Assembly: GCA_958427375.1 (NCBI GenBank)
Contig: CAUABY010000024.1
Coordinates: 1 to 14,807 of the forward strand
Source: an uncultured Eubacteriales bacterium
Lineage (GTDB): Bacteria; Bacillota; Clostridia; Oscillospirales; Oscillospiraceae
DNA: 14,807 nucleotides
Reading direction: 5' to 3'
The position numbers were made by a program, and so were the translations under genes. A model generated the notes under the pieces. The model was given only the letters and a program-made list of their open reading frames with translations, did not search any database and had not been told where the DNA came from. This document shows positions 6,514-13,625 of the stretch, one piece after another (position 1 is the first letter of the stretch; each line of letters starts with the position of its first letter).

Positions 6514-7328
6514 CACTTGTCCTCCTTGTCGAGCATGATGAACGCGCCGAGATTGCCGCGCCCAAGCCCCCTTCTCTGCGTGTAGCGGTGCGACCAGTAT
6601 TTGTCATGGCTGCACATGGTACACTCGCTTGATACATCCAGATTCCCCGCGCGCAGGCCAAGCTGCAAAAGCCGTCTGGCGTTCGCCGCGCGCAGGTCGA
6701 CCATAGTCTTGCCGTCGGCGCGCTTATCGAAAAGCCCGTCCACCGCGCCGCCGAGATAGCGGCTGACGGCCCGCGGCACATCGTCATCCGTCTCAAAGCA
6801 ACAGCGCCCTATCGACGCTCCCTGCGCACAACAGATGTCCTCCACATGCGCACCGAGCGCGCACATTTTTTCCACCGTTACGCCGAGGATATCCGCAACC
6901 GAACTGCGCCAGCCGCAGTGTACCGCGGCGATGATGCCCGCAGCCGCGTCGCACAGCAGGGCAGGAACACAGTCCGCCACGAAGCAGGCAATTGGCAGGC
7001 CGCGCTCGGTGGTGATAAGCCCGTCTGCCTCGTATGGGGTAGGCGTGCCGGTGATGTGCTTGTCAGCACTCGTCACAACGCGCACCTCATTGCCGTGAAC
7101 CTGCCTGGTCACGGCGGTATCATCCCTGCCCACGCCGAAGAGCGCGCAGACACGGCTGTAGTTTTCCGCCACATTCTCCTGCGCGTCGCCCCGGTTTGAG
7201 CCGAAGTTGAGGCTTGCAAAGTCGCCCGTGCTCACGCCGCCATAACGCGTGGTGAACGCGTGGCGCGCTTTTATCTTGTCTGAGCTCATGTATATAAGCC
7301 CATTGAAATTAATTTCTGTAAATGCCAT
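6513..7328 (-). CDS. YfiH/PgeF-type laccase-domain protein (purine nucleoside phosphorylase-like)
   Basis: This 271-residue protein matches the Cu-oxidase_4/YfiH family, whose members have been reported as purine nucleoside phosphorylases/adenosine deaminases and as peptidoglycan-editing factors (PgeF); which applies here cannot be told from sequence. Key motifs are AFTTRYGGVSTGDFASLNFG (24-43), TRQVHGNEV with H78, EADGLITT (100-107), FVADCVPALL with C120, AAVHCGWR with H137, the GASIGRCCFET loop (170-180) and a C-terminal RRGLGRGNLGAFI (252-264). H78, C120 and H137 are the expected metal ligands. The usual HAGWRG is HCGWRS here, a mild variation. RBS GGAG lies seven bases before ATG. It lies 52 bases after secA with no terminator between, and its stop overlaps the next gene, so it is in the secA operon. 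Confidence 0.92.
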   Translation of the reverse strand: MAFTEINFNGLIYMSSDKIKARHAFTTRYGGVSTGDFASLNFGSNRGDAQENVAENYSRVCALFGVGRDDTAVTRQVHGNEVRVVTSADKHITGTPTPYEADGLITTERGLPIACFVADCVPALLCDAAAGIIAAVHCGWRSSVADILGVTVEKMCALGAHVEDICCAQGASIGRCCFETDDDVPRAVSRYLGGAVDGLFDKRADGKTMVDLRAANARRLLQLGLRAGNLDVSSECTMCSHDKYWSHRYTQRRGLGRGNLGAFIMLDKEDK

Positions 7329-7380
7329 TTAGTTTCTCCGTAAGTCTGCCGGTGTGCCGCCGCTTAAGCTGAAGCCGGGC

Positions 7381-10152
7381 TCACTCGTTGCGCCCGCAGC
7401 ACTCCTTGTACTTGAGCCGTCTGCTGCCGTCGGGCTTCATCCTGCCGCAGGGGCAGGGGTCGTTGCGGCCGGGCTTGGCCGCCTTTTTCACGGGCTTTTT
7501 CTTCACCGGCTCACCGCCGACGTTTGCCGCAGCGTTCTTTGCCACGGCCTTGCGCTCAATAGGCTGTGCCACGCGCACCTGCACGGTGTATATGCGCCGC
7601 ACAGTCTCCTCGCGTATGCCGTGTACCATGGCCTCAAACATGTCAAAGCCCTCCTGCTTGTACGCGTCTATCGGTTTGACAGAGCCATAGCCGCGCAATC
7701 CGATGCCGCGCTTGAGCTCGCTCATCGCGTCGATATGGTCCATCCAGTACTCATCCACCACGCGCAGCATGACAACCCGCTCTATCTCGCGCATCAGCGG
7801 CAGACCGTTCGGCCCCGCGCCAAAGGCGGCCTCGCGCTGGGCATAGGCCTCCCGCGCGAGCTCATCCACACGCTTTGTGAGCGCGTCAGGCTTTGCAACG
7901 CCGCCGAAGTCCTCAAGCTTCACGCTGCCCGGATGCAGGAACAGCTTTTCAAAGGGCGCAAGTGCCTTGTCAAGCTGCTGCTGGCTCTCCGCCGCGCAGC
8001 CGCCGAGCCCGTCCATCACAGCGCTCTGAACATACTCACTGACCATACCCAAAATCTGCTCACGTATATCCTCGCCGTCGAGCACCTTGCGCCGCTCGTC
8101 GTAGATGATGTTGCGCTGCTGGTTCATAACGTCGTCGTACTCCAGCACGCTCTTACGCGCCTGGAAGTTGCGGCTTTCAACGGTTTTCTGCGCCTGCTCG
8201 ATGGCGTTGGAGAGCATCTTGTGGTCAAGCGGCATGTCCTCTTCGACCTTGAGCGTCTCCATCATGCCCATGATGCGCTCCGAGCCGAAAAGGCGCATTA
8301 TATCATCCGTCAGCGCGAGGAAGAAGCGGCTCTCGCCGGGGTCGCCCTGACGGCCCGCGCGGCCGCGAAGCTGGTTATCTATACGGCGCGACTCGTGCCG
8401 CTCAGTGCCGAGGATGTAGAGGCCGCCCGCCGCTTTGACTTTTTCGGCCTCCGCGTTCGTGACCTTTTTGTGCGCGTCCAGCCGCTCGGCATAGAGCTTG
8501 CGCGCGGCGATGATGTTCTCATCGTCGGTGTCGGCATAGCCCGTGGCCTCGGCGATGACCGCCTCATCATACCCGGCCTTGCGCAAATCGGTCTTGGCGA
8601 GAAACTCCGCGTTGCCGCCGAGCACAATATCAGTGCCGCGTCCCGCCATGTTGGTGGCTATCGTCACAGCGCCCAGCTTGCCCGCCTGCGCCACAATCTC
8701 CGCCTCGCGCTCGTGGTACTTGGCGTTGAGCACCGTGTGAGCGATGCCCTTTTTCTTTAAAAGAGACGAGATATACTCGCTCTTTTCAATTGACACCGTG
8801 CCCACCAGCACCGGCTGGCCTTTCTCGTGGCAGTCAATAATCTGCTGCAGGATGGCGCGGTTTTTCCCGGCCTCGGTCTTATACACAACATCGGGGTTAT
8901 CAATGCGGATAACGGGCTTGTTCGTGGGGATTTCGATAATATCCAGCTTGTATATCGCCTCAAACTCCTCCGCCTCGGTCACAGCTGTACCGGTCATGCC
9001 GGAGAGCTTGGCGTAAAGGCGGAAGTAGTTCTGGAAGGTGATGGTGGCGAGAGTCTTGTTCTCTTTCTGCACGTCGACATGCTCTTTGGCCTCAATTGCC
9101 TGGTGCAGACCCTCCGAGTAGCGGCGGCCAAGCATAAGGCGGCCTGTGAACTCGTCAACTATTATAATCTCGCCGTCCTTGACGATATAGTCAATGTCGC
9201 GCTTCATCACGCCGTGCGCCTTGAGCGCCTGATTGATGTGGTGGGCGAGAGTGGCGTTTTCGATATCGGCAAGGTTTTCCAGATTAAAAGCGCGCTCCGC
9301 CCGCTCTATGCCGCGCGCGGTGAGGGTCGCGGTTTTGGACTTTTCGTCGACGACGTAGTCCGCGTCAATGTCCTCGCTCTCCTCCTCTTTCTCGTCCACG
9401 CTCGCGTAAACAATCTTCTTGAGCTTGGAGACAAAGTCGTCCGCCTGCCTGTAGAGGTCGGTGCTCTCGTCGCCCTGGCCGGAGATGATGAGTGGTGTAC
9501 GCGCCTCGTCGATAAGGATGGAGTCAACCTCGTCAACAATGGCAAAGGCGTGGCCGCGCTGAACCATCTGCTCCTTATACAGCGCCATGTTGTCACGCAG
9601 ATAGTCAAAGCCCATCTCGTTATTCGTGCCATAGGTGATGTCACAGTTATACGCCGCGCGGCGCTCGTCGTTCGTCAGCCCGTGTACGATAAGGCCGACG
9701 GACAGCCCCATAAAGCGGTGTACCTTGCCCATCCACTCACTGTCGCGGCGGGCGAGATAGTCGTTGACGGTGACTATGTGTACGCCATTACCGGTGAGCG
9801 CATTGAGGTAGGCGGGCATTACGGCGACAAGGGTTTTGCCCTCGCCGGTTTTCATCTCGGCGATGCGCCCCTGATGCAGCACTATGCCGCCGATTAGCTG
9901 CACGCGGAAAGGCTTCATGCCCAAAACGCGCCAGGCGGCCTCGCGCACGGCGGCAAAGGCCTCCGGCAGGATGTCATCCGTCGTCTCGCCGTTTGCAAGG
10001 CGCTCTTTAAATTCGCCGGTCTTGGCCTTGAGCTCCGCGTCGCTGAGCTTTGAGTACTCAGCGTCCAGCTTTTCTATGCTGTCCGCTATCGGATAGATGC
10101 GCTTGAGCTCTCTGTCAGAGTAGCTGCCGAACAATTTATTGAATAATCCCAT
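7381..10152 (-). CDS. secA: Preprotein translocase ATPase SecA
   Basis: This 923-residue motor drives Sec-dependent export, hydrolysing ATP at the SecYEG channel. The nucleotide-binding region has Walker A MKTGEGKT (100-107), TVNDYLARRDSEWMG, DEVDS (207-211) followed by DEARTPLIISG, and downstream GRGTDIVLGGNAE and QLRGRAGRQGDPGESRFF in the second ATPase half. Scaffold and helical-wing regions follow (QQRNIIYDERRKVLDG). The tail is lysine-rich with a terminal zinc domain, CPCG...KYKECCG (C900, C902, C918, C919). That motif is expanded: 15 residues separate the second and third cysteines, where 8 is usual. Start ATG is backed by AGAGGA seven bases upstream and the expected MGLFNKLFG opening. 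Length is slightly above B. subtilis SecA (841). It heads the operon with the yfiH-like gene, the SBP, cdd and the HTH gene, and is divergent from DUF1846. Confidence 0.98.
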   Translation of the reverse strand: MGLFNKLFGSYSDRELKRIYPIADSIEKLDAEYSKLSDAELKAKTGEFKERLANGETTDDILPEAFAAVREAAWRVLGMKPFRVQLIGGIVLHQGRIAEMKTGEGKTLVAVMPAYLNALTGNGVHIVTVNDYLARRDSEWMGKVHRFMGLSVGLIVHGLTNDERRAAYNCDITYGTNNEMGFDYLRDNMALYKEQMVQRGHAFAIVDEVDSILIDEARTPLIISGQGDESTDLYRQADDFVSKLKKIVYASVDEKEEESEDIDADYVVDEKSKTATLTARGIERAERAFNLENLADIENATLAHHINQALKAHGVMKRDIDYIVKDGEIIIVDEFTGRLMLGRRYSEGLHQAIEAKEHVDVQKENKTLATITFQNYFRLYAKLSGMTGTAVTEAEEFEAIYKLDIIEIPTNKPVIRIDNPDVVYKTEAGKNRAILQQIIDCHEKGQPVLVGTVSIEKSEYISSLLKKKGIAHTVLNAKYHEREAEIVAQAGKLGAVTIATNMAGRGTDIVLGGNAEFLAKTDLRKAGYDEAVIAEATGYADTDDENIIAARKLYAERLDAHKKVTNAEAEKVKAAGGLYILGTERHESRRIDNQLRGRAGRQGDPGESRFFLALTDDIMRLFGSERIMGMMETLKVEEDMPLDHKMLSNAIEQAQKTVESRNFQARKSVLEYDDVMNQQRNIIYDERRKVLDGEDIREQILGMVSEYVQSAVMDGLGGCAAESQQQLDKALAPFEKLFLHPGSVKLEDFGGVAKPDALTKRVDELAREAYAQREAAFGAGPNGLPLMREIERVVMLRVVDEYWMDHIDAMSELKRGIGLRGYGSVKPIDAYKQEGFDMFEAMVHGIREETVRRIYTVQVRVAQPIERKAVAKNAAANVGGEPVKKKPVKKAAKPGRNDPCPCGRMKPDGSRRLKYKECCGRNE

Positions 10153-10210
10153 GATCTTGTCCTCTCGTGGTTTTTAAGCATCCGCACAGCAGATACTTAT
10201 ACGAGGATAT

Positions 10211-10219
10211 ATTTTAGCA
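10211..10219 (-). promoter_or_regulatory. Candidate extended -10 promoter for secA
   Basis: On the minus strand TGCTAAAAT (10211-10219) fits an extended -10 element (TGn-TAAAAT). The -35 region is a poor T-run, which extended -10 promoters tolerate. A rival placement, TTGTGC with TATAAG 15 bases on, is less regular. The leader would be about 50 bases. Confidence 0.4.
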
Positions 10220-10247
10220 CAAGTTTATGAATAAAAAAAGTACTATC

Positions 10248-10276
10248 TTGTAATGTTCCGGCGGCTGTGTTAAAAT
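10248..10276 (+). promoter_or_regulatory. Sigma-A promoter of the DUF1846 gene
   Basis: TTGTAA (10248-10253), a 17-base spacer and TAAAAT (10271-10276). It points away from secA, so the 175-base gap carries two divergent promoters. The RBS AAGGGG (10311-10316) is 11 bases from ATG, somewhat long. Confidence 0.7.
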
Positions 10277-10327
10277 ATCGCATTGTTGGTTGAAATGATA
10301 ACATATAAATAAGGGGTTGTTTTTGAT

Positions 10328-11815
10328 ATGCGCGCCTTGGGCTTTGATAATGACAAGTATTTGAAGCTTCAGTCTCAGAATATCCGCGACAGGATATCCA
10401 CTTTCGGCGGCAAGCTGTATCTCGAATTCGGCGGCAAGCTCTTTGATGACTACCACGCCTCGCGCGTGCTGCCGGGCTTCCTGCCTGACAGCAAGGTGCG
10501 TATGCTCATGGAGATGAAGGACGACGCGGAAATCGTCATCGCCATCTCCGCCGACGATATTGAGCGCAGCAAGCACCGTGGCGACCTCGGCATCACCTAT
10601 GAGGATGACACACTCCGCCTCATCGACGCTTTCCGCGGCATCGGCCTCTACTTCGGCTCGGTCGTCATCACGCACTACCGCGGGCAGGCCGTGGCCGACC
10701 AGTTTCAAAAGCGCCTGGAGGCGCTGGGCGTGCGCGTATACCGCCACTATATAATTCCCGATTACCCCTCTAACGTCTCGCTCATAGTCTCTGACGACGG
10801 CTTTGGCAAGAACGATTATATTGAGACCTCGCGCTCCCTCGTCGTCGTCACCGCGCCCGGCCCCGGCAGCGGCAAAATGGCCACCTGCCTCAGCCAGCTT
10901 TACCATGAGCACAAGCGCGGCGTGAAGGCAGGCTATGCCAAGTTTGAGACTTTCCCCGTGTGGAATCTGCCGCTCAAGCACCCTGTCAACCTGGCCTATG
11001 AGGCCGCCACTGCCGACCTTGATGACGTGAACATGATAGACCCCTACCACCTTGAAGCTTACGGCGTAACCACCGTCAACTATAACCGCGACGTGGAGAT
11101 TTTCCCCGTGCTTGAGGCCATTTTTAAACGTATCTATGGTGAGAGCCCCTACAAGAGCCCCACTGATATGGGTGTAAACATGATAGGCTTCTGCATCTCG
11201 GATGACACTGTCTGCCGCGAGGCGGCGAAGCAGGAGATTATCCGCCGCTACTATACTGCCGCCTGCTCCGTGCATCAGGGACTGTCTGAGCCCGCCGAGG
11301 CCAAGCGTATTGAGCTTTTGATGGGCAACTCCGGCCTCAGCTCCGCCGACCGCCCTGTTGTTGGCGCGGCGCTCGCAAGGGCGGAGGAGACCGGCGCCCC
11401 CGCAGTGTCCATTCAGCTCAACGACGGGCGCGTCATCACCGGCAAGACCTCTTCCCTGCTCGGCGCGGCGTCCGCCTGCCTTGTAAACTCCCTCAAGGCG
11501 CTCGCGGGCATAGACAAGAAGCTGCTGCTCATCCCGCCCAGCATTATTGAGCCCATCCAGCACCTGAAGATTGAGCACATGGGCAACCATAACCCGCGCC
11601 TGCACACGGACGAGCTGCTTATAGCGCTCTCTATCTGCGCCGTGACCAACCCCATCGCGGGCTACTGCATCGACCAGATTGACAAGCTTGAGGGCTGTGA
11701 GGCGCACTCAAGCGTGATGCTCTCCCATGTTGACCAGGAGCTCTACAAAAAGCTCGGCATCAATCTCACCTGCGAACCGAAGTATCAGGCGAAGAAGCTT
11801 TTCCACAAATCATAA
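10328..11815 (+). CDS. DUF1846 (UPF0371) family protein
   Basis: This 495-residue protein matches the conserved DUF1846 family from end to end. It opens with GFDNDKYLKLQSQNIRDRI and has FGGKLYLEFGGKLFDDYHAS in the N-terminal region, IAISADDIERSKHRGDLGIT (71-90), and a glycine-rich TAPGPGSGKMATCLSQLYHE (175-194) that looks like a P-loop. Later motifs are NLPLKHPVNLAYEAATADL, YKSPTDMGVNMIG and IEHMGNHNPRLHTDELLIAL. Family members occur widely in Firmicutes and some have solved structures, but no function is established; the P-loop-like motif suggests nucleotide binding (inference). It is monocistronic between its own promoter and a strong terminator. The start is the first ATG in frame after the promoter. 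No odd residues or truncation were noticed. Confidence 0.93.
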   Translation: MRALGFDNDKYLKLQSQNIRDRISTFGGKLYLEFGGKLFDDYHASRVLPGFLPDSKVRMLMEMKDDAEIVIAISADDIERSKHRGDLGITYEDDTLRLIDAFRGIGLYFGSVVITHYRGQAVADQFQKRLEALGVRVYRHYIIPDYPSNVSLIVSDDGFGKNDYIETSRSLVVVTAPGPGSGKMATCLSQLYHEHKRGVKAGYAKFETFPVWNLPLKHPVNLAYEAATADLDDVNMIDPYHLEAYGVTTVNYNRDVEIFPVLEAIFKRIYGESPYKSPTDMGVNMIGFCISDDTVCREAAKQEIIRRYYTAACSVHQGLSEPAEAKRIELLMGNSGLSSADRPVVGAALARAEETGAPAVSIQLNDGRVITGKTSSLLGAASACLVNSLKALAGIDKKLLLIPPSIIEPIQHLKIEHMGNHNPRLHTDELLIALSICAVTNPIAGYCIDQIDKLEGCEAHSSVMLSHVDQELYKKLGINLTCEPKYQAKKLFHKS

Positions 11816-11831
11816 TATGGCAAGCTGAAAT

Positions 11832-11885
11832 GGGCTGTCTCAAAATGATTTTTGACAATCATTAGAGGCAGCCCCTTTATTTCTA
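11832..11885 (+). terminator. Intrinsic terminator after DUF1846
   Basis: GGGCTGTCTC (11832-11841) pairs with GAGGCAGCCC (11865-11874), with one G-T wobble; an inner ATGATT/AATCAT stem (11845-11850 with 11857-11862) extends it. A T-rich tract follows. Confidence 0.8.
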
Positions 11886-11914
11886 TCTTATATAGCTTTG
11901 CCAAGCAGCACATC

Positions 11915-11946
11915 AAAGCCTCCCCTGTGTAAGGGAGGATGGCTTT
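11915..11946. repeat. Possible REP-like hairpin remnant
   Basis: CCTCCC (11919-11924) and GGGAGG (11933-11938) flank an 8-base loop ending in GTGTAA, inside AAAGCC (11915-11920) and GGCTTT (11941-11946). I recall similar CCTCCCTTGTGTAAGGGAGG hairpins as dispersed intergenic elements in gut Clostridia. Downstream sequence does not match the rest of such elements well, so it is either decayed or a chance hairpin. Confidence 0.4.
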
Positions 11947-12035
11947 CACGCCGTTGCGAACGCCGCCTATCCCCCGTCGGTAGCGGGTATTTCAGCGGCC
12001 TCGCAGGCGGGAAACGCTTTTTACGCAGCTGCTCA

Positions 12036-12095
12036 CAGCGCCGCATATCTCTCTTGCGCTGAGAGTCCCCCTGAACGAATCCGGGATTATGACCG
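12036..12095 (+). promoter_or_regulatory. TPP riboswitch-like (THI-box) fragment, probably decayed
   Basis: The block contains CTGAGAG (12059-12065), TGAAC (12072-12076), ATCCGGG (12079-12085), ATG (12089-12091) and CCG (12093-12095) in the order and approximate spacing of the conserved core of the TPP aptamer (CTGAGA, TGAACCTGATCCGGG, AATGCCGG). CAGCGC (12036-12041) can pair with GCGCTG (12056-12061), in the position of the P3 helix just before CTGAGA. Missing or poor: the 5' GGGGTGC element, the CCTG before ATC and the 3' GCG..GGGA strand of P1. No thiamine gene is downstream. It may be a remnant or coincidence. Confidence 0.25.
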
Positions 12096-12325
12096 CTTTT
12101 TTATCTTTTATTCTCCCCTAGGCCGGCTGCCCGTTGTGGTTTTTGCTATTTTATGTTATTGTAAATTATATCATCCGCACATACGCATAGCAAGCGCCGG
12201 ATTTGAGCCGCGGGCGCTGAAAAATCTCAGAAAACTTTATTTTCACCGAAACATTTTCCGCCTTGATTCGTCTTACAAGCAGGTTGAAGAAAAATACGAA
12301 AACAAACAGCTAAGGAGGACACAAA

Positions 12326-13390
12326 ATGAAAAAGATACTCAGTCTCTTGCTCGCGCTGATGCTTGTTTTTTCGCTCTGCGCCTGCGGCGCGTCGTCAAGC
12401 TCTCCCGCCCAGACTTATGAGATGGCGTCGGACTCTTACTATGCCGACTCCGCCCCGGCCGATTTTTCCCCCGCCGCCGCTGAGGCGTCCCGTATGGATG
12501 TAAAATCCAGCGGGCTTTCGATGAACGCCGCGGTTGCTGAGTCCGGCTATGGTGCAGACACCGGCGAGGCGGGTGGTGATTTGCCCGACGTTGACCCTGA
12601 CAAGATAATCTACTCCGCCGACGCCACTGTCGAAACCCTTGAATTTGAGGATACGCTCTCAAAGCTCGACGAGATGATAAAGGATTATAATGGCTGGGTT
12701 GAGTCGAGCAGCGTCAACGGCGCAAACTACACCAGCGGCGCAAAGCTCAGCACCGCGCGCCGCTCCGCCTACTACACTATCCGCATCCCCAGCTCCAGAT
12801 TCAACGAGCTGATGAGCTCTCTCAGCGCCCTCGGCAACGTGCCCTACACCCACACCTACACCGACAACGTGACCGCCCAGTACTATGACACTGCCGCCCG
12901 CCTTGAGGCGCTTGAGACTCAGGAGGCGCGGCTGCTTGACATGATGGAGAAGGCGGAGACGGTTGAGGACATCATCACCATTGACGACAAGCTCACCACC
13001 GTGCGCTATCAGATAGAGTCTCTGCAATCCACGCTCAACAACTGGGACAGGCAGGTCAACTACAGCACCGTAAGCATTTCCGTCAACGAAGTGCGCGAGT
13101 ACACGCCCGACAGCCCCGCTGTCAGCCTCAGCTATGGTGAGCGGCTGCTCAACTCTTTCAAAGGCGGTCTGCGCTCCGTCGCTGATTTCTTCTCTGACTT
13201 TCTGCTGTGGTTCGTCGCCGCTTTCCCCACGCTTGCCATTCTCGCGATTTTGATAGTGATTTTCCTCCCGCTTATCAGGAAGCTGCGCAAATCGCGCCGT
13301 GAAAAGAAGCTGTCAAAGCGCGCCATGAAAGAGGACGCCAAAGGCAGTGCCTCCTCTGATGACAATACCGGTGAGAACGGCAGGGCCTGA
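12326..13390 (+). CDS. DUF4349 lipoprotein with C-terminal membrane anchor
   Basis: This 354-residue protein starts at ATG 12326 behind AAGGAGG (12312-12318). Residues 1-20 form a lipoprotein signal (KK, hydrophobic core, lipobox LCAC with C20). Next is a low-complexity Ser/Ala/Asp-rich linker (~21-90), then the DUF4349 domain: ADATVETLEFEDTLSKLDEM (~99-118), IKDYNGWVESSS, RRSAYYTIRIPSSRFNELMS (~145-164), a coiled-coil-like stretch (~187-242, with AARLEALETQEARLLDMMEK), and the conserved STVSISVNEV (248-256). A single helix at about 293-317 and a very basic tail (RKLRKSRREKKLSKRAMKE) anchor the C-terminus with the tail in the cytoplasm. It is therefore tethered at both ends. Family function is unknown, though DUF4349 proteins are often taken to be membrane-associated sensors or surface proteins. 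It is monocistronic, with no neighbour suggesting a pathway. Confidence 0.93.
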   Translation: MKKILSLLLALMLVFSLCACGASSSSPAQTYEMASDSYYADSAPADFSPAAAEASRMDVKSSGLSMNAAVAESGYGADTGEAGGDLPDVDPDKIIYSADATVETLEFEDTLSKLDEMIKDYNGWVESSSVNGANYTSGAKLSTARRSAYYTIRIPSSRFNELMSSLSALGNVPYTHTYTDNVTAQYYDTAARLEALETQEARLLDMMEKAETVEDIITIDDKLTTVRYQIESLQSTLNNWDRQVNYSTVSISVNEVREYTPDSPAVSLSYGERLLNSFKGGLRSVADFFSDFLLWFVAAFPTLAILAILIVIFLPLIRKLRKSRREKKLSKRAMKEDAKGSASSDDNTGENGRA

Positions 13391-13494
13391 TACACTGTAA
13401 GCCTTGTATTAATTGCGGACAACAGCTCAACACTTTCACCGGAAACCCCTTTATAGGTTTCCCCGCACCTTTCCTGAGCTATTTTTGAGCATGA

Positions 13495-13535
13495 AAAACG
13501 CCCAGATAAGCCGCTTGCGGCTATCTGGGCGTTTT
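13495..13535. terminator. Bidirectional terminator between DUF4349 and 2-hydroxyacid dehydrogenase genes
   Basis: AAAACGCCCAGATAAGCCGC (13495-13514) pairs with GCGGCT plus ATCTGGGCGTTTT (13517-13535) with one bulged base, a stem of nearly 20 bp. T-rich on the plus side and A-rich (a T-run on the minus strand) on the other, it can end both converging genes. Confidence 0.85.
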
Positions 13536-13544
13536 GAAGTATTT

Positions 13545-13606
13545 CGCGCTTTGCGAAGCGCGCCCAAAGGCTCTGCCTTTGGAAACTGCGGCCTTTGAAA
13601 AGGCCG
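13545..13606. repeat. Three tandem perfect stem-loops (REP-like cluster)
   Basis: Three hairpins follow each other without overlap: CGCGCTT/AAGCGCG (13545-13551, 13556-13562), CCAAAGGC/GCCTTTGG (13564-13571, 13575-13582) and CGGCCTT/AAGGCCG (13589-13595, 13600-13606). All have perfect arms and short 3-4-base loops. The block lies between the terminator and the dehydrogenase stop. It resembles interspersed palindromic elements of Clostridia genomes; the match is from memory and needs a copy-number search. Confidence 0.55.
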
Positions 13607-13625
13607 GCGAAACTTTTTAAAGCTT

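Larger units (their letters stand above)
11816..12325. other. Gene-free 510-base stretch between DUF1846 and DUF4349 genes
   Basis: It holds the DUF1846 terminator, a REP-like hairpin at 11915-11946, several further short GC-rich palindromes (11950-12050), a TPP-aptamer-like block at 12036-12095, and an AT-rich 200-base region leading to the DUF4349 gene. One 94-codon frame (12136-12420) overlaps the DUF4349 start and shows no protein-like features. A weak promoter-like TTGTGG...TATTGT (17-base spacing) lies near 12134-12162, unproven. No tRNA or gene was found. Confidence 0.7.

Noticed and set aside
7354..8760. 468-codon and (8827-9897) 356-codon plus-strand frames opposite secA
   Set aside because: Both lie entirely antisense to secA, are leucine/valine/histidine-rich without recognisable motifs, and have no promoter or terminator.
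10214..11707. 497-codon open frame on the minus strand opposite the DUF1846 gene
   Set aside because: It is fully antisense to a well-conserved gene, its peptide has Val/Ala/Gly/His-rich shadow composition with no domain, and its 5' end falls inside DUF1846 with no RBS. Long antisense frames are expected at this GC and codon bias.
12136..12420. 94-codon frame overlapping the DUF4349 start
   Set aside because: Composition is not protein-like, it overlaps the RBS and signal peptide of a strongly supported gene, and lacks its own RBS.
13441..13462. Hairpin GGAAACC/GGTTTCC downstream of DUF4349
   Set aside because: The stem is real but has no T-tract, and a much stronger terminator follows 33 bases later, so I do not call it a terminator.
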